From NCBI GenBank assembly GCA_023411645.1, contig JAEYON010000031.1:1-34993 (forward strand): DNA of 34,993 bases. The letters are read 5' to 3'. Shown piece after piece: positions 33,025 to 34,993 of this stretch. The position numbers and the translations under genes are program-made. The notes under the pieces were generated by a model. The model saw only the letters and a list, made by a program, of their open reading frames with translations, was not told the DNA's origin and did no database searches. This DNA comes from Bacillota bacterium (lineage in GTDB: Bacteria > Bacillota > Clostridia > Acetivibrionales > DTU013). Numbering within the stretch: position 1 is the stretch's first letter; every line of letters begins with the position of its first letter.

Positions 33025-34407
33025 ATGGAGAATCGGTTTACGGGCTTTCAGGAAAAGAGAATGAAAATATTCGGCGAACTTGTCAAACTATACTGGAACG
33101 GGCAGCTAAACAGCGTTAATGATATTGTTCGTCTTGCAGAAGATATCAGGCAAAAATACGGTTTCGAAGAGCGTGATATGCCTTTTATAAGAGATCACAT
33201 CCGTATAGCAATGGGCCTTGATCCCAGAGGTAATATGGATTTCTCGGATGAACTGGATATTGTCAGAAGATCGGATGCGATAGCTGAACCGATTGTGGCA
33301 AAAATTGATGGTTCCTGTGAATTTTGTGATAATGATAACTGCGGCGTTTCCTGCAAATACGAAGCGCAGGTATACCGCCGCAGCGAGGGCCCTACAATTG
33401 TTGACAATAAATGCCTGCGCTGCGGACAATGTGTTGTTAGCTGTGACTTCGGTGCTTTAGCAGATAAAATAGAATTCCTGCCGTTGATCAATTTACTAAA
33501 GGATGAGAATACAAAAGTATTTGCTGCAGTAGCCCCGGCTATAGCGGGACAATTCGGCGACAATGTTACTCTCGGCCAACTGAGGACAGCCTTCCGGCTT
33601 ATGGGCTTCGACGATATGATTGAGGTGGCAATGTTTGCAGATATACTTACCATTCGTGAAGCCTTCGAATTCAATCACCTTGTCAAGTCAGAAAAAGATT
33701 TCTTCCTGACCAGCTGCTGCTGTCCAATCTGGTTCAATTTGACCAAAAAGGGTTACCCAGACATGTACAGGCATATGTCCCCTTCTGTCTCTCCTATGAT
33801 TGCCTCCGGCAGGTTTTTAAAGGATTTGTACAAGGATGCAAAGGTCGTTTTCTTTGCTCCCTGTATTGCTAAAAAGAATGAAATCACCGAGCCCGAATTG
33901 AAAGGTGCCATTGACTTTGTAATTAACTTCAGGGAGCTGGCTGAAATATTTAATGTACTTGAAATCAATCCGGCAGATTTGGCAGGAGACGAAAAGGATC
34001 AGGCCTCTCTGGGAGGACGTTTGTATGCCAAGTCAGGCGGTGTCAGTTTCTCTGTCAAAACTGTAGTGAACCGGCTTGAACCGAGGAGGGTTATTAAGCT
34101 GAAGGCTAAGCGCGTCGACGGAGTAAAAAACTGTAAGCAGATATTAGAAGACCTTTCAGCGGGAAATGATATCGGCGCCAACTTTATTGAGGGAATGGGC
34201 TGTGTTGGCGGCTGTGTCGGCGGTCCAAGGACAAATATAGAAATGAACAAAGCAACAATGATCGTCAATGAATTTGGTGAGGATTCGCTGATCATGACCC
34301 CCTTTGACAACCTTAACGTGATGAAAATATTGAAACAGTACGGCGTTCAATCGATTGAACAGATTATGGAAAACAAGAGCGTTACGGATATACTGATCAG
34401 AGAATAA
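33025..34407 (+). CDS. [FeFe]-hydrogenase-like protein, TSCCCP (group B) type
   Basis: 460 residues. Two N-terminal [4Fe-4S] sites are visible: C98, C101, C106, C110 and C130, C133, C136, C140 (NKCLRCGQCVVSC). The H-cluster motifs are L1 TSCCCPIW (229-236), L2 FAPCIAKKNE with C280, and L3 EGMGCVGGCVGGP with C393 and C397. All four cluster-binding cysteines are thus kept. As I recall, the extra cysteine in TSCCCP marks the little-studied group B enzymes such as Clostridium pasteurianum CpIII. It is soluble, with no partner subunits nearby, so ferredoxin is the likely redox partner. HydEFG maturases are not in the window. The ATG at 33025 has AGGAG 8 nt upstream; a GTG at 33016 would overlap that site. 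Hydrogen production or uptake is inferred from the family. Confidence 0.88.
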   Translation: MENRFTGFQEKRMKIFGELVKLYWNGQLNSVNDIVRLAEDIRQKYGFEERDMPFIRDHIRIAMGLDPRGNMDFSDELDIVRRSDAIAEPIVAKIDGSCEFCDNDNCGVSCKYEAQVYRRSEGPTIVDNKCLRCGQCVVSCDFGALADKIEFLPLINLLKDENTKVFAAVAPAIAGQFGDNVTLGQLRTAFRLMGFDDMIEVAMFADILTIREAFEFNHLVKSEKDFFLTSCCCPIWFNLTKKGYPDMYRHMSPSVSPMIASGRFLKDLYKDAKVVFFAPCIAKKNEITEPELKGAIDFVINFRELAEIFNVLEINPADLAGDEKDQASLGGRLYAKSGGVSFSVKTVVNRLEPRRVIKLKAKRVDGVKNCKQILEDLSAGNDIGANFIEGMGCVGGCVGGPRTNIEMNKATMIVNEFGEDSLIMTPFDNLNVMKILKQYGVQSIEQIMENKSVTDILIRE

Positions 34408-34455
34408 CGGAGATCAACAGGTTCCGGCAGTTGCAAACACAAAGCACAATTGAAG

Positions 34456-34488
34456 CGGGCTCTGCGTCAACTTATGATGAAGAGCCCG
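34456..34488. terminator. terminator-like hairpin between convergent genes
   Basis: CGGGCTCT (34456-34463) pairs with AGAGCCCG (34481-34488) around a 17-nt loop. Neither strand has a proper T-run after it. It lies 48 nt beyond the hydrogenase stop and 10 nt beyond the stop of the convergent gene, so it may serve both transcripts. Confidence 0.5.
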
Positions 34489-34498
34489 AATGGTGCGC

Positions 34499-34993
34499 TT
34501 ACTCTATTGTGACATTGAACATATACGCATAACTGCCGTCAATCAAAAATTGCTGGACATTTGATATATCAACTGTATAGGTTTGCGGAAGATCTTTCGC
34601 CGGTACTGTTATTTTCTTAATCAGTTGATTATTGTCACCATAAAAGAATATATTTGCTTCTGTGCTTGAATATGCCTGGAACGTAAGAGTCTCATATTTC
34701 CCTCCCAGGTCATAATATAGTTTGTAACTCGCCCCTGATAAAGTAGACCCGCCAATATAATGGTCATAGGTTTTTCCGGCAATATCTACGGTTCTTCCGG
34801 CAGAGATCGTACTATGCTTAGATATATTGTAGCCGTCATACGGCTCGAAATTCTCAATAAAATCCTCTATACCGGTTTTCCCCAGCAGGACTGAATTAGT
34901 CGGCCCATCCCATCCAACATCCACATCAAGAAGGTCAGCAACAGCGCGAATTGGTACATAGGTTGTTCCTTTGTAGCTTATTGGATATACTCT
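34499..34993 (-). CDS. Secreted protein with copper-amine-oxidase-like stalk domain and NPCBM-like domain (5' end outside window)
   Basis: The frame stays open to the window edge, giving the C-terminal 164 residues. The first part, YVPIRAVADLLDVDVGWDG followed by NSVLLG, is the end of the copper-amine-oxidase N-terminal (stalk) domain common in clostridial secreted and surface proteins. The remaining 120 residues have 'GKTYDHYIGG', 'YYDLGGKYETLTFQAYSS' and 'YTVDISNVQQFLI', a beta-sandwich pattern like NPCBM/NEW2 carbohydrate-binding modules. Attachment to cell-surface or plant polysaccharide is plausible but unproven. It converges with the hydrogenase gene. Signal peptide and any catalytic domain would lie beyond the window. 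An internal GTG start at 34924 would cut through the stalk domain and was rejected. Confidence 0.78.
   Translation of the reverse strand, partial: RVYPISYKGTTYVPIRAVADLLDVDVGWDGPTNSVLLGKTGIEDFIENFEPYDGYNISKHSTISAGRTVDIAGKTYDHYIGGSTLSGASYKLYYDLGGKYETLTFQAYSSTEANIFFYGDNNQLIKKITVPAKDLPQTYTVDISNVQQFLIDGSYAYMFNVTIE

Overview
The window looks like the chromosome of a low-to-mid GC, spore-forming, anaerobic, cellulose-using clostridium (Ruminiclostridium / Acetivibrio / Oscillospiraceae type). The evidence is a GH94 cellobiose phosphorylase very like the one I recall from Clostridium thermocellum, a YesMN/Lpl-type sugar uptake locus, a TSCCCP-type [FeFe]-hydrogenase-like protein, a YtvI-type sporulation membrane protein, strong GGAGG ribosome sites and sigma-A promoters. 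This is judged by eye; no database search was possible. I see no rRNA, tRNA, CRISPR array or intact insertion sequence.

Region 1 (1-11391): the tail of an ABC ATPase on the + strand, then a minus-strand run of seven genes: solute-binding lipoprotein, YesM-type sensor kinase, YesN-type response regulator, two LplB/LplC-type permeases, a second solute-binding lipoprotein and cellobiose phosphorylase. The order and content match the cuaDSRABC-cbpA cluster I recall from Ruminiclostridium cellulolyticum. The model is that CuaD presents cellodextrins to CuaS, CuaR activates uptake by CuaABC (with an ATPase encoded elsewhere), and CbpA phosphorolyses cellobiose in the cytosol.

Region 2 (11392-21032): a ClpE-like unfoldase only 18 nt upstream of cuaD, then a non-coding stretch holding a 41-codon membrane micro-ORF with its own promoter, ribosome site and terminator. 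Next come uvrA and uvrB, each with a LexA (Cheo) box laid over its -35 hexamer, and a divergent ThrD/YclM-type aspartokinase.

Region 3 (21033-25318) is the most accessory-looking part. It holds an orphan PD-(D/E)XK-like protein that may be expressed from a leaderless mRNA, and a 200-bp array of 41-bp repeats followed by inverted relatives. After these come a divergent PRPP-synthetase paralogue with a LysR regulator, an 18-bp minisatellite and a TVP38/TMEM64 membrane protein.

Region 4 (25319-34993): a type IIA topoisomerase pair (ParE-like then ParC-like) with unusual features, a split ThrE-type exporter, a secreted LysM-CAP protein, a YtvI-like AI-2E family protein, a monomeric [FeFe]-hydrogenase-like protein, and the 3' part of a secreted protein with a copper-amine-oxidase-like stalk domain.

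The best candidates for something undescribed are the repeat array beside the orphan nuclease-like gene, the micro-ORF, the divergent PRPP synthetase, and the divergent topoisomerase pair with a leucine at the quinolone position.
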